Part shown: positions 8,372 through 15,603 of the stretch, one piece after another | Position numbering within the stretch: position 1 is the first letter of the stretch | How the letters are laid out: each line of letters starts with the position of its first letter | Source of the DNA: an uncultured Endozoicomonas sp. | GTDB lineage: Bacteria; Pseudomonadota; Gammaproteobacteria; Pseudomonadales; Endozoicomonadaceae | Length of the DNA: 42,323 bases | Direction of reading: 5' to 3' | Assembly (NCBI RefSeq): GCF_947495845.1 | Contig: NZ_CANMAO010000035.1 | Span: 1-42,323, forward strand | Position numbers and translations under genes: made by a program | The notes under the pieces: generated by a model | What the model was told of the DNA's origin: nothing | What the model saw: the letters and a program-made list of their open reading frames with translations, nothing else | Databases searched by the model: none

Positions 8372-8377
8372 ACGGTG

Positions 8378-9907
8378 TTATTTTACCAGCACAGAGTGAC
8401 CAGTCATTTCTGCAGGTTGTTCCAGCCCCATCAAATCCAGCAGTGTTGGTGCCAGATCCGACAAAATGCCATTCTTCAACTGCACTTGCTGCGGGCCAAA
8501 GTAGATTAACGGCACCAGCTCGGTAGTGTGAGCAGTATGCGCCTGACCGGTAGAAGCATCCTGCATTTGTTCAGCATTACCGTGATCCGCAGTAATCAGA
8601 CACTGACCGCCGACTTCATCCAGCGCTGCCACCACACGACCAATGCTTTCGTCAACGGCCTGCACCGCTTTCACGGCCGCATCAAAATCACCGGTATGAC
8701 CAACCATGTCGCAGTTGGCGAAGTTACAGATAATCAGATCGTGAGCACCACTGCGAATTTCTTCAACCAGACGATCAGTGACTTCCGGCGCACTCATTTC
8801 TGGCTGCATATCGTAAGTCGCAACTTTTGGAGACGCCACCAGCACACGCTTTTCACCTTCGTACGGTTCTTCACGACCACCGCTGAAGAAGAAGGTGACG
8901 TGAGCATACTTTTCAGTTTCTGCGATACGAAGCTGGGTTTTACCCAGTTTCTCCATGTACTCACCAATGGTGTTCACAAGATCGCTGGGTGGGTACGCAC
9001 AAGGGGCGTCAATGTCCGCCGCGTATTGCGTCAGCATCACAAAACCCGCCAGTGCAGGAGTGCGATCACGGGGGAAGCCATCAAAATCTTTTTGAACAAA
9101 TGCTCGGGTGATTTCCCGGGCACGGTCAGCACGGAAGTTCATAAATACCAGCGCATCGCCATCGTTGAGGGTGACGGAGCCGCCAGTGGCCGTGGCTTTA
9201 ACGAACTCATCGTTTTCATCACGCTCGTAAGCCGCCTTCAAACCTTCAACGGCATTCGCTGCCGTAAATTCTGCTTTGCCATCGTTAATCAAATCGTAAG
9301 CCTGCTGCACACGATCCCAACGGTTGTCACGGTCCATGGCAAAATAACGACCAATCAGGCTGGCAACACGACCAATGCCTTTTTCTTTCAGCAACTTGTC
9401 CAGCGCAGCCAATGAGGATTCGGCGCTGCGTGGTGGCGTATCACGACCATCCAGAAACGCATGAACGTAGACTTCTTTCGCACCACGGCGAGCGGCCAGT
9501 TCAACCATCGCGTGAATATGATCTTCATGACTGTGCACACCACCGGGAGAGAGCAGTCCCATCAGATGAACCGCTTTACCGGCGGATACCGCTTTATCCA
9601 CAACGGAAACGAGCACTTCGTTATCGAAGAAGTCGCCATCTTTAATGGCTTTGGTGATGCGCGTTAGTTCCTGATAAACCACACGGCCAGCGCCAAGGTT
9701 CATGTGCCCAACTTCACTATTCCCCATCTGACCATCTGGCAGGCCTACGTCCATTCCGGAACCAGACACCAGACTGTGCGGACGCTCATTCCATAGCTTT
9801 TCCAGCACCGGTGTTTTTGCTGCGTGAATCGCGTTGCTGTCAGTTTCTTCACGATGGCCAAAGCCATCCATAATAATCAGGGCGGTAGGGGTACGTTTTT
9901 CAGTCAT
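8378..9907 (-). CDS. gpmI: 2,3-bisphosphoglycerate-independent phosphoglycerate mutase
   Basis: Interconverts 3- and 2-phosphoglycerate in glycolysis/gluconeogenesis through a phosphoserine intermediate with two Mn ions. At 509 residues from the ATG at 9907 it is full length. The metal-binding D14 is in [10 protein letters not shown], the catalytic S64 in [14 protein letters not shown], and the C-terminal metal motif is [11 protein letters not shown]. An open frame runs 33 codons further upstream but is outside the family. The related gene order gpmI / yibN / secB / trmL is typical; here the divergent partner is yibN. Confidence 0.96.
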   Translation of the reverse strand: MTEKRTPTALIIMDGFGHREETDSNAIHAAKTPVLEKLWNERPHSLVSGSGMDVGLPDGQMGNSEVGHMNLGAGRVVYQELTRITKAIKDGDFFDNEVLVSVVDKAVSAGKAVHLMGLLSPGGVHSHEDHIHAMVELAARRGAKEVYVHAFLDGRDTPPRSAESSLAALDKLLKEKGIGRVASLIGRYFAMDRDNRWDRVQQAYDLINDGKAEFTAANAVEGLKAAYERDENDEFVKATATGGSVTLNDGDALVFMNFRADRAREITRAFVQKDFDGFPRDRTPALAGFVMLTQYAADIDAPCAYPPSDLVNTIGEYMEKLGKTQLRIAETEKYAHVTFFFSGGREEPYEGEKRVLVASPKVATYDMQPEMSAPEVTDRLVEEIRSGAHDLIICNFANCDMVGHTGDFDAAVKAVQAVDESIGRVVAALDEVGGQCLITADHGNAEQMQDASTGQAHTAHTTELVPLIYFGPQQVQLKNGILSDLAPTLLDLMGLEQPAEMTGHSVLVK

Positions 9908-10221
9908 GGATCTAAACCTTGGCGAATATGTACGTAGAGTAGAATGGAATGCTTCGCATTCTACCGGCTTCGTCGCCGGTTTCCAGTGAATTGGCAGTGA
10001 TTGCAAACTATCACACAGGGATACGAAAACCGCTGAAACCTTGTGTGGATATGTGCTTTTTGCTGAAATCTTGTGAGCTGCACTTTGATCTGTACATAGC
10101 TACGATCCATTCTAGTGCCAAAGTGACTTTTTAGCCTGCCAAGCCACCCTTTCCCTTACTTTCCTGCCAGCAGATCAGTATACTGCTGCGTTTTCATTAT
10201 TCAGACTGACAGCTTGTCCAA
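9908..10221. other. Intergenic region gpmI / yibN with small dyads
   Basis: No gene seen. It holds a perfect dyad (GTAGAATG against CATTCTAC, 9939-9964) abutting a second one (ACCGGC against GCCGGT, 9963-9980), close upstream of gpmI. A possible yibN promoter lies near the other end: TTACTT (10156-10161), a 17-bp spacer, and TATACT (10179-10184). Confidence 0.4.
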
Positions 10222-10638
10222 ATGGAACAATTCATTGAGTTTGTAATCAATCATCCACTGCACGTGGGTGCACTGGCGGCACTGGTTGGCGCACTGGCCT
10301 TCACAGAAATGCGCAAAGGCGGGCAGAGCGTTTCGACTGCCGAGCTCACCGGCCTGGTAAATAGGGACTTGGGCGTAGTGTTGGACGTTCGCGAAAAAGC
10401 CGATTTTGCCAAGGGCCATATTGTGAACGCCATCAACATTCCGTTCACCAAAATCAAGGAACGGGCCTCAGAGCTGGACAAATACCGTGAGCAAACCATC
10501 ATTGTGGTGGATGCTATGGGTCAGCACAGCGGCAGTGTCGTAAAAGAACTGAAAGCGGCCGGCTTTACTCAGGTTGTGCGCTTAAGTGGTGGCATGAACT
10601 CCTGGACTTCAGACAGCCTGCCAGTGGTTAAGAAATAA
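10222..10638 (+). CDS. yibN: Membrane-anchored rhodanese-like protein YibN, no catalytic Cys
   Basis: A 138-residue protein with one N-terminal membrane segment (about residues 10-28) and a cytoplasmic rhodanese domain. The CH2A-like motif VVLDVREKADFAKGHI (about 52-67) and the C-terminal LSGGMNSW are intact. In the active-site loop the cysteine is replaced: VVDAMGQHSG has Asp (D97) where CxxGxR enzymes have Cys, and the whole protein contains no cysteine. It therefore cannot act as a persulfide sulfurtransferase and is probably a binding or scaffold protein, as proposed for E. coli YibN. It precedes secB. The grxC gene often found between these two in related genomes is absent here. Confidence 0.88.
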   Translation: MEQFIEFVINHPLHVGALAALVGALAFTEMRKGGQSVSTAELTGLVNRDLGVVLDVREKADFAKGHIVNAINIPFTKIKERASELDKYREQTIIVVDAMGQHSGSVVKELKAAGFTQVVRLSGGMNSWTSDSLPVVKK

Positions 10639-10769
10639 GCAAAAGAAAACACTGGCTGGACAATCTGGATAGCCCGATTCACAATGCTTGAGTCGCATGT
10701 GGCCAACCATTTGAGATCACAAGATTTCACGGTTGGCTGCTTATGATTATCAAAATTAAGGAAATGACA

Positions 10770-11264
10770 ATGGCTGAGAATCAGCAGCAGGCCTCGCAGC
10801 CGCAGGCGCCACAGTTTGCACTGCAGCGTATTTATGTGAAAGACATCTCTTTTGAATCGCCAAAAGCGCCAGAGATCTTCCAGAAGCAGTGGCAGCCAGA
10901 AGTCAAACTGGACCTGAGCACCAGCAACCGTCCGCTGGAAGAAGGTTTGTTCGAAGTGGTTCTATCCCTGACAGTGACTGTTGAGAATGGTCCTGAAGGC
11001 AGCAAAGAAACTGCATTCGTAACTGAAGTACAACAGGCAGGTGTTTTCCTGGCCAAAGGTCTGTCCGAAGACGAACAGCACCGCACTCTGGGCGCTTTCT
11101 GTCCGAACATTCTGTTCCCATACGCTCGTGAAGCCATCGACAACCTGGTACTGCGCGGCAGCTTCCCTCCGCTCATGCTGGCACCCGTAAACTTCGACGC
11201 TCTGTACATGCAAGCTCGTGAACAGCAGGCGCAGCAACAGCCAGAAGCCGAAGCGGTGAATTAA
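10770..11264 (+). CDS. secB: Protein-export chaperone SecB
   Basis: A tetrameric cytosolic chaperone that keeps presecretory proteins unfolded and hands them to SecA. The protein has 164 residues from the ATG at 10770, which has a good AAGGAAA ribosome site. The family motifs [14 protein letters not shown] (about residues 16-29), the central sheet region with [10 protein letters not shown], and [12 protein letters not shown] are all present, with an acidic, Gln-rich tail. A start 27 bp upstream is possible but not needed. It follows yibN by about 130 bp and faces trmL across a palindromic repeat. Confidence 0.96.
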   Translation: MAENQQQASQPQAPQFALQRIYVKDISFESPKAPEIFQKQWQPEVKLDLSTSNRPLEEGLFEVVLSLTVTVENGPEGSKETAFVTEVQQAGVFLAKGLSEDEQHRTLGAFCPNILFPYAREAIDNLVLRGSFPPLMLAPVNFDALYMQAREQQAQQQPEAEAVN

Positions 11265-11273
11265 AAAGCGTAA

Positions 11274-11337
11274 GCCGTTTTCCGTTAGCCGTTTTCCGTA
11301 AAGCAATACACGGACAGCGGACAACGGAGAACGGACA
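11274..11337. repeat. CCGTT/AACGG palindromic repeat between secB and trmL
   Basis: Left arm units CCGTTTTCCGTTAGCCG and so on (11276-11299) face right arm units ACGGACAGCGGACAACGG and so on (11310-11337). This forms a long imperfect stem between two convergent genes, where it could terminate or protect both transcripts. A related copy lies at 3181-3242. Confidence 0.5.
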
Positions 11338-11345
11338 ACAAAAAA

Positions 11346-11810
11346 TTATCGACCTCCGGCAAACCCTATCTGCCGCCAGGCTTCGTAGACAACCACGGCG
11401 ACGGTATTGGACAGATTCAAGCTCCGACTCTCCGGCAACATCGGCAACCGCAGCACCTGCTCTCTCGGTAAAGACTCCAAAATATCCGCAGGCAAGCCTC
11501 GGGTCTCCGGGCCAAATATCAACGCATCGCCTTCTTTGAAATCACAATCACTGTAATTACTGGTGCCTTTTGTGCTCAAGGCAAGCACTCGACCGGGATG
11601 CACGCTCTCAAGAAACGCATCAAAACTGGCGTGAATTTTCAGCTCTGCAAACTCGTGATAATCCAACCCGGCGCGCTTTAATCGTTGATCATCCAGCTCA
11701 AACCCCAACGGCTCAATCAAATGCAAACGAAAACCGGTATTCGCACAAAGGCGGATAATATTGCCGGTGTTCGGTGGGATCTCCGGCTGATAAAGCACGA
11801 CATCAAGCAT
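11346..11810 (-). CDS. trmL: tRNA (cytidine/uridine-34-2'-O)-methyltransferase TrmL
   Basis: A SPOUT-class methyltransferase that 2'-O-methylates the wobble base of the two tRNA-Leu isoacceptors with CAA/UAA anticodons, using SAM. It has 154 residues, the standard minimal SPOUT length. The knotted C-terminal SAM site is visible as [11 protein letters not shown] (about 96-106), [19 protein letters not shown] and the terminal helix VVVYEAWRQ. The N-terminus [18 protein letters not shown] is the TrmL/YibK signature. It is convergent with secB, a known neighbour in related genomes. Confidence 0.94.
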   Translation of the reverse strand: MLDVVLYQPEIPPNTGNIIRLCANTGFRLHLIEPLGFELDDQRLKRAGLDYHEFAELKIHASFDAFLESVHPGRVLALSTKGTSNYSDCDFKEGDALIFGPETRGLPADILESLPREQVLRLPMLPESRSLNLSNTVAVVVYEAWRQIGFAGGR

Positions 11811-11941
11811 GAGTCATCATCGCTGCTGAAAAACGCAATCATAGAACAATCCCCAACAACGTTTAACTATTCCTGTATTTTTTCGATCACAACGTGTTTC
11901 CATGCTTTGGGTGTCGCAAAAGATCATTAAAAGCAGATGTC

Positions 11942-12023
11942 GTAAGTCGGTAACCCAAAGGGTTGCCGACAATCAGCACCTACAGGCCTTCGAGATGTCG
12001 GTAATTCTTACAGAATTACCGAC
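11942..12023. repeat. Degenerate pair of REP hairpins
   Basis: Two hairpins of the window's REP family: GTCGG...CCGAC at 11946-11970, preceded by GTAA instead of GTAG, and at 11997-12023. The terminal tetranucleotides are degraded in both, so this looks like an older copy. It occupies the gap between trmL and the TetR gene. The rest of this gap (11811-11941 and 12024-12096) shows nothing else. Confidence 0.65.
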
Positions 12024-12096
12024 AGGTTTGGCGATAACGTTCTTCGTTGAAAGGACGACGTCCTGAAGGTTCTCAAATTCGATTTGAAACAACCAC

Positions 12097-12111
12097 TAGA
12101 CGACCGGTCTA
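12097..12111. promoter_or_regulatory. Candidate operator of the NemR-like repressor
   Basis: TAGACGACCGGTCTA is a dyad with TAGAC/GTCTA arms, 21 bp before the regulator's start. As far as I recall, the E. coli NemR operator is built from the same kind of half-sites, so autoregulation is likely. The match is by memory and eye. Confidence 0.55.
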
Positions 12112-12132
12112 ATTTTAATTATAGTGCGCTGC

Positions 12133-12717
12133 ATGACAGTAAAAACCGAAACCACAAAACAGCACATACTGAACACCGGCTACGAACTCATTCTCAGCAA
12201 AGGATTCAGTGCCATGGGCCTTGCCGAACTTTTGAAAACGGCAGAAGTACCCAAAGGCTCGTTCTACCACTACTTCAATTCAAAAGAGCATTTTGGTGAA
12301 GCGGTGATTGCAGATTACTTTTCCAACTACGTTGAACTGCTGGATACATTGTTTGTACAAACGCCAGGCTCCGGGCTTGAACGATTGATGAATTACTTCG
12401 AGCGCTGGCTGGAATTTGAAAATGGCCGCTGCAAAGCCCACAAATGCCTGATCGTAAAACTGGGTGCCGAAGTTTCCGACCTGTCTGACACCATGAGAGA
12501 AGAATTACTGAAAGGTGCAGAACTGATTACTGCAGCCATCGCTCAGTGCATCGAACTCGGTATTAAAGATGGATCAATCGATTCGCAAAATAGCCTTAGC
12601 TCAGCACACACGCTTTACCATTTGTGGCTTGGCGCAACCCTGATGAGCAAGCTGACCCAAAGCCTTGAGCCATTACAATCGGCGTTAAACGCCACACGTT
12701 CTCTACTGAAAAAATAA
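12133..12717 (+). CDS. nemR: TetR-family repressor, NemR-like
   Basis: A 194-residue TetR-family regulator close to E. coli NemR, the sensor of reactive electrophiles and hypochlorous acid. The N-terminal HTH matches closely (GFSAMGLAELLKTAEVPKG, then SFYHYF, about residues 25-48). The ligand domain keeps the NemR pattern CLIVKLGAEVSDLSDTMR, including C105, equivalent to the redox-sensing Cys106 of E. coli, and the C-terminal LWLGATLMSKL. I prefer the ATG at 12133; a GTG 9 bp upstream is possible. It is followed after 55 bp by a CurA-like reductase in the same direction, taking the place of nemA. Confidence 0.82.
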   Translation: MTVKTETTKQHILNTGYELILSKGFSAMGLAELLKTAEVPKGSFYHYFNSKEHFGEAVIADYFSNYVELLDTLFVQTPGSGLERLMNYFERWLEFENGRCKAHKCLIVKLGAEVSDLSDTMREELLKGAELITAAIAQCIELGIKDGSIDSQNSLSSAHTLYHLWLGATLMSKLTQSLEPLQSALNATRSLLKK

Positions 12718-12772
12718 AACCAATAGCAACAACAACACCGAACTGACTACCCTGTCATTCCGAGGAGAAACC

Positions 12773-13801
12773 ATGTCACAAGCACAGAATCGCCGTTTCG
12801 TTTTGGCCTCACGCCCACAAGGTGCGCCTACTCCTGAAAACTTTCGCCTGGAAACCGCAGAGATTCCTCAACCTGGTGCCGGCGAAGTACTGCTGAAAAC
12901 GATTTACCTGTCCCTCGATCCGTACATGCGTGGCCGTATGAATGATGCGAAATCCTATGCCGACCCTGTGGCCATTGACGAAGTGATGGTGGGCGGTACC
13001 GTCGCCAAAGTGGTTGAATCCAACCTTGAGGGTTTTGCGGCTGGTGACTGGGTATTGTCGTTTACCGGCTGGCAGGATTACGGCATTTCTGACGGTGAAG
13101 GCTTACTCAACCTTGGTCAATCGCCAACCATGCCTTCTTACGCTCTCGGCATTATGGGCATGCCAGGCTTTACTGCTTATATGGGACTGTTGGATATTGG
13201 CGAACCAAAATCGGGCGAAACGGTTGTCGTTGCTGCAGCAACAGGCCCTGTGGGTGCAACGGTTGGGCAAATCGCCAAACTGAAAGGCTGTAAGGTGATC
13301 GGTATTGCCGGTGGCGATGAAAAATGCAGCTATGCCAAAGAAGTTCTGGGTTTTGATGCCTGCATTGATCATAAAGCAGACGACTTTGCCGCTCAGCTTA
13401 ACGCCGCCTGTGACAATGGCATCGACGTGTATTTCGAAAACGTCGGCGGTAAGGTATTTGATGCCGTTATGCCACTGCTGAATACCAGCGCACGGGTTCC
13501 GGTCTGCGGCTTGATCTCACAATATAACGCAACATCCCTGCCAGAAGGGCCGGATCGCATGTCCATGCTTATGGGCATGTTACTGGTGAAGCGCATCAAA
13601 ATGCAGGGCTTTATTATCTTTGATGACTACGCTGATCGTTACCCTGAGTTTGCTCAGGATATGACCACATGGCTAACAGAAGGTAAAATCAAATATAAAG
13701 AGCATCTGGTAGAAGGCTTTGAGAATACACCGGAAGCATTTATTGGCCTTCTCGAAGGAAAGAACTTTGGCAAGCTGGTGATCAAAGTTAACGACGACTG
13801 A
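12773..13801 (+). CDS. NADP-dependent oxidoreductase, CurA-like MDR family
   Basis: A 342-residue zinc-free medium-chain reductase of the curcumin reductase / leukotriene B4 dehydrogenase type, which reduces the C=C bond of enones with NADPH. The N-terminal GroES-like domain holds LSLDPYMRGRM (about 47-57). The Rossmann domain carries AATGPVGATVGQIAK (about 155-169) and then IGIAGGDEKC for NADPH binding. FENVGG and the KRIKMQGFIIFDDY segment are typical of the family. GAGGAGA is a good ribosome site. Its place behind a NemR-like gene suggests detoxification of electrophilic aldehydes or quinones; the real substrate is unknown. Confidence 0.88.
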   Translation: MSQAQNRRFVLASRPQGAPTPENFRLETAEIPQPGAGEVLLKTIYLSLDPYMRGRMNDAKSYADPVAIDEVMVGGTVAKVVESNLEGFAAGDWVLSFTGWQDYGISDGEGLLNLGQSPTMPSYALGIMGMPGFTAYMGLLDIGEPKSGETVVVAAATGPVGATVGQIAKLKGCKVIGIAGGDEKCSYAKEVLGFDACIDHKADDFAAQLNAACDNGIDVYFENVGGKVFDAVMPLLNTSARVPVCGLISQYNATSLPEGPDRMSMLMGMLLVKRIKMQGFIIFDDYADRYPEFAQDMTTWLTEGKIKYKEHLVEGFENTPEAFIGLLEGKNFGKLVIKVNDD

Positions 13802-13817
13802 TTTTTGACGTCACCAT

Positions 13818-13856
13818 AAAAAAGCCGCCGTTTCATTTCTGAAGCGGCGGCTTTTT
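13818..13856. terminator. Strong bidirectional terminator
   Basis: A perfect stem AAAAAGCCGCCG against CGGCGGCTTTTT, extended by a short TTCA/TGAA helix. It follows the reductase gene and also serves the small leftward open frame at 13870-14001. Confidence 0.9.
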
Positions 13857-13869
13857 AGTATCCAGCGAT

Positions 13870-14001
13870 TTAGCTTAACGCTGTATGGGTAAACCCAAGA
13901 ATCATCACCAGTGTTAAAAACAGGGTTAAATGATTACCCGCACAGCCATAGCGGGTTTGCTCTTGATCGTTACGATTTTCGTTATAGGGGGACAGATCCA
14001 T
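13870..14001 (-). CDS. Possible small single-pass membrane protein (43 aa)
   Basis: A short open frame starting MDLSPYNENRND. Its first half is polar and charged, followed by a hydrophobic segment NHLTLFLTLVMILGFTH and a short tail, so it looks like a small tail-anchored inner-membrane protein. A GAGG lies about 10 bases upstream of the ATG. An alternative in-frame ATG at 14049 would give 59 residues. The frame ends 14 bp before a strong terminator correctly placed for it. I recognise no family; chance cannot be excluded. Confidence 0.4.
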   Translation of the reverse strand: MDLSPYNENRNDQEQTRYGCAGNHLTLFLTLVMILGFTHTALS

Positions 14002-14345
14002 TGTCTTCAGCCTCAAATCAAAAATGCCTACAAAGAGTGCTCGTTTCATCAGTCTTCTAACTACTTAAGAATAGTGACCGGAATACTCTTTCTATAATGG
14101 ATGCTATGAATGGTTTCTCAGGAGGATGATCGGTCATCAACCTGTAAAAGTGCGAATGCGGCTGCATAGGTTAATGAATGACTGGTGCTCACATCAACAT
14201 TGAACACATTGTTTCAACAGTCTCGCCTTCTTCACCAATAAAAAACGATGCGTCGAAACCATTGAATGCATGAGCACTCATTTTGCGAATAAACATACTG
14301 AGGTAGCGTTGCGCTATAGGCATTCGCCACAGTGAAGGTATATTT

Positions 14346-14361
14346 CGTGACTCAAATCACA
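14346..14361. promoter_or_regulatory. CRP-like site upstream of pilin
   Basis: CGTGACTCAAATCACA matches TGTGA-N6-TCACA with one mismatch. A -10-like TATAAG lies 57 bp downstream, so the site would sit near -66, about the position of an upstream (class I) activator. No good -35 is seen. Confidence 0.35.
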
Positions 14362-14603
14362 AAAAAGCTTGAGTATTATTCCGGAATGTTGAAAAATTTA
14401 AACTCGATATAAGATCTTGCCTGATCTTGACCTTCTGATTAATGAGTAACCAGAGTTCATCGTCAGGCATACTCTGAGCATTTGGGACTGTAGCGGTCTA
14501 GCTTTACTGGTTTAACAATAACAACGGTTAACAGGCTACAGAAACCATCGTGAAGGGGAAACATATACTATCGGGTAATGGTTACATGTGTTTTGTGTTC
14601 TGA

Positions 14604-14668
14604 GGGAGCAGTTTTGTGTGTCATTGCGTGAGAAGAAGCGGTTAAAGCCGCCAGATGTATCTGCTCCC
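14604..14668 (+). promoter_or_regulatory. Structured leader candidate before the pilin gene
   Basis: GGGAGCAG (14604-14611) pairs perfectly with CTGCTCCC (14661-14668). Within the loop GCGG (14638-14641) pairs with CCGC (14648-14651). The pair encloses about 50 nt, 85 nt upstream of the pilin start. It could be an RNA regulatory element or a protein-binding dyad; no known riboswitch class is recognised. Confidence 0.35.
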
Positions 14669-14752
14669 AACAATTCACACGACTCAAAACCACGAACCCA
14701 TGCCCACTTTTAACCACAACTTGCAGAAGATAACTGCATGGGGGCAATAAGA

Positions 14753-15310
14753 ATGAAAACGTTTAAGACTTTGGCACTGGCGACTGCGGTTTCTGCGGGG
14801 TTGTTGGGGGCTTCTGGGGTGATGGCTGCGACTGATGGGCTACTCCAGCCTAATTCTTCTCAGGGAGAGTTTGATATCACTCTGGATCTTTCAACTGTCA
14901 TTCAAATTAGCAAACTAAATGATATTCCGCTTACATACACAAATGGTGATGCTACTGGTGGAATGGATTTTTGTGTATATACAAACAACACCAACAGTAA
15001 GTATCAAATTACTGCCAGCGGTAGCTACAACGACGGCTCTGCCCAAACAGGATTCTCCCTCGGTAAGGGAGATGCAGACATAATTAATTATGATCTCCAC
15101 TTTACTGACGCCATTTCCGTCGACAGCAATGTTCCAAAGTTGACCAGCGGTACTGTAAGTAACAATTCTGGAAGCGGCTGGCAAGGTTCCGGTACTCTTG
15201 ACTGTGGCTCATCAGAAAATGCCTCCATATTTGTAAAAACAACGACAGACTTCAACTCATTTGATGGTAGCTATTCAAGCACTGTCACACTACTTGTCGA
15301 ACCTGTCTAA
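14753..15310 (+). CDS. Fimbrial major pilin candidate, secreted single-domain
   Basis: A 185-residue exported protein. Starting at the ATG at 14753, a signal peptide ends in VMA at about residue 26. The mature part is one beta-rich domain of about 160 residues with two cysteines (in DFCVYT and LDCGSS) spaced as in a single disulfide, the motif ISKLNDIPLT near its start, and the ending YSSTVTLLVEPV. The same motifs recur in the C-terminal halves of the six downstream proteins, so this is the minimal version of the shared module. Position ahead of a TcfC-like usher suggests the major shaft subunit. It does not clearly match the classical CS1 major pilin family. A start 15 bp upstream (14738) is also possible. 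Confidence 0.7.
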   Translation: MKTFKTLALATAVSAGLLGASGVMAATDGLLQPNSSQGEFDITLDLSTVIQISKLNDIPLTYTNGDATGGMDFCVYTNNTNSKYQITASGSYNDGSAQTGFSLGKGDADIINYDLHFTDAISVDSNVPKLTSGTVSNNSGSGWQGSGTLDCGSSENASIFVKTTTDFNSFDGSYSSTVTLLVEPV

Positions 15311-15325
15311 CCTGACTCGAGCTCG

Positions 15326-15363
15326 TTCCCACACTTTTATGCCCTTTGGGTACCGCGTGGGAA
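15326..15363. repeat. Short TTCCCAC/GTGGGAA hairpin repeat
   Basis: TTCCCAC (15326-15332) and GTGGGAA (15357-15363) flank a loop ending in GGGTACCGC. The surrounding words (CTCGTTCCCAC, GTGGGAATGCATAC) resemble a dispersed repeat I know from many gammaproteobacterial genomes. It lies right after the pilin stop and may end or protect the pilin message. Confidence 0.5.
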
Positions 15364-15413
15364 TGCATACCACTCCCTCAGCAATCCCGCTGCTGGAGAA
15401 AAGAAAAAGCCAG

Positions 15414-15512
15414 GTAGGTCGGTAATCCTGCAAGGATTGCCGACAATAAAACCCGCAACCACCGCGTTGCATTTGATGTAAACGTCGGCAACCCTCCGGG
15501 TTACCGACCTAC
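15414..15512. repeat. Inverted REP pair (BIME-like) between pilin and usher
   Basis: GTAG (15414-15417) plus hairpin (15418-15444), then an inverted hairpin (15484-15508) plus CTAC (15509-15512): the most complete REP pair in the window. Its placement between a presumed abundant subunit and its usher suggests an effect on relative expression. Confidence 0.75.
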
Positions 15513-15603
15513 AAAAATAACCAACCCGAATAACCGGGGAATACCATTTAAAAGAAATACAGTGGCCTGAAAAGCCACAACAATTCAGGATTCATTCGCC
15601 CAT

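Larger units (their letters stand above)
14050..14752. other. Long upstream region of the fimbrial locus, no gene seen
   Basis: About 700 bp without a convincing gene. It contains a CRP-like site (14346-14361), an AT-rich stretch with a -10-like TATAAG (14408-14413), and a self-complementary segment (14604-14668). It is probably the promoter and leader of the pilin transcript. Confidence 0.5.

Noticed and set aside
8294-8377. TPP riboswitch upstream of tenA
   Set aside because: The short gap contains a REP hairpin and no THI-box motif (CTGAGA and its partners).
8528-9415. Open frame antisense to gpmI (295 codons)
   Set aside because: Complement of a strongly supported gene; composition is that of an antisense shadow.
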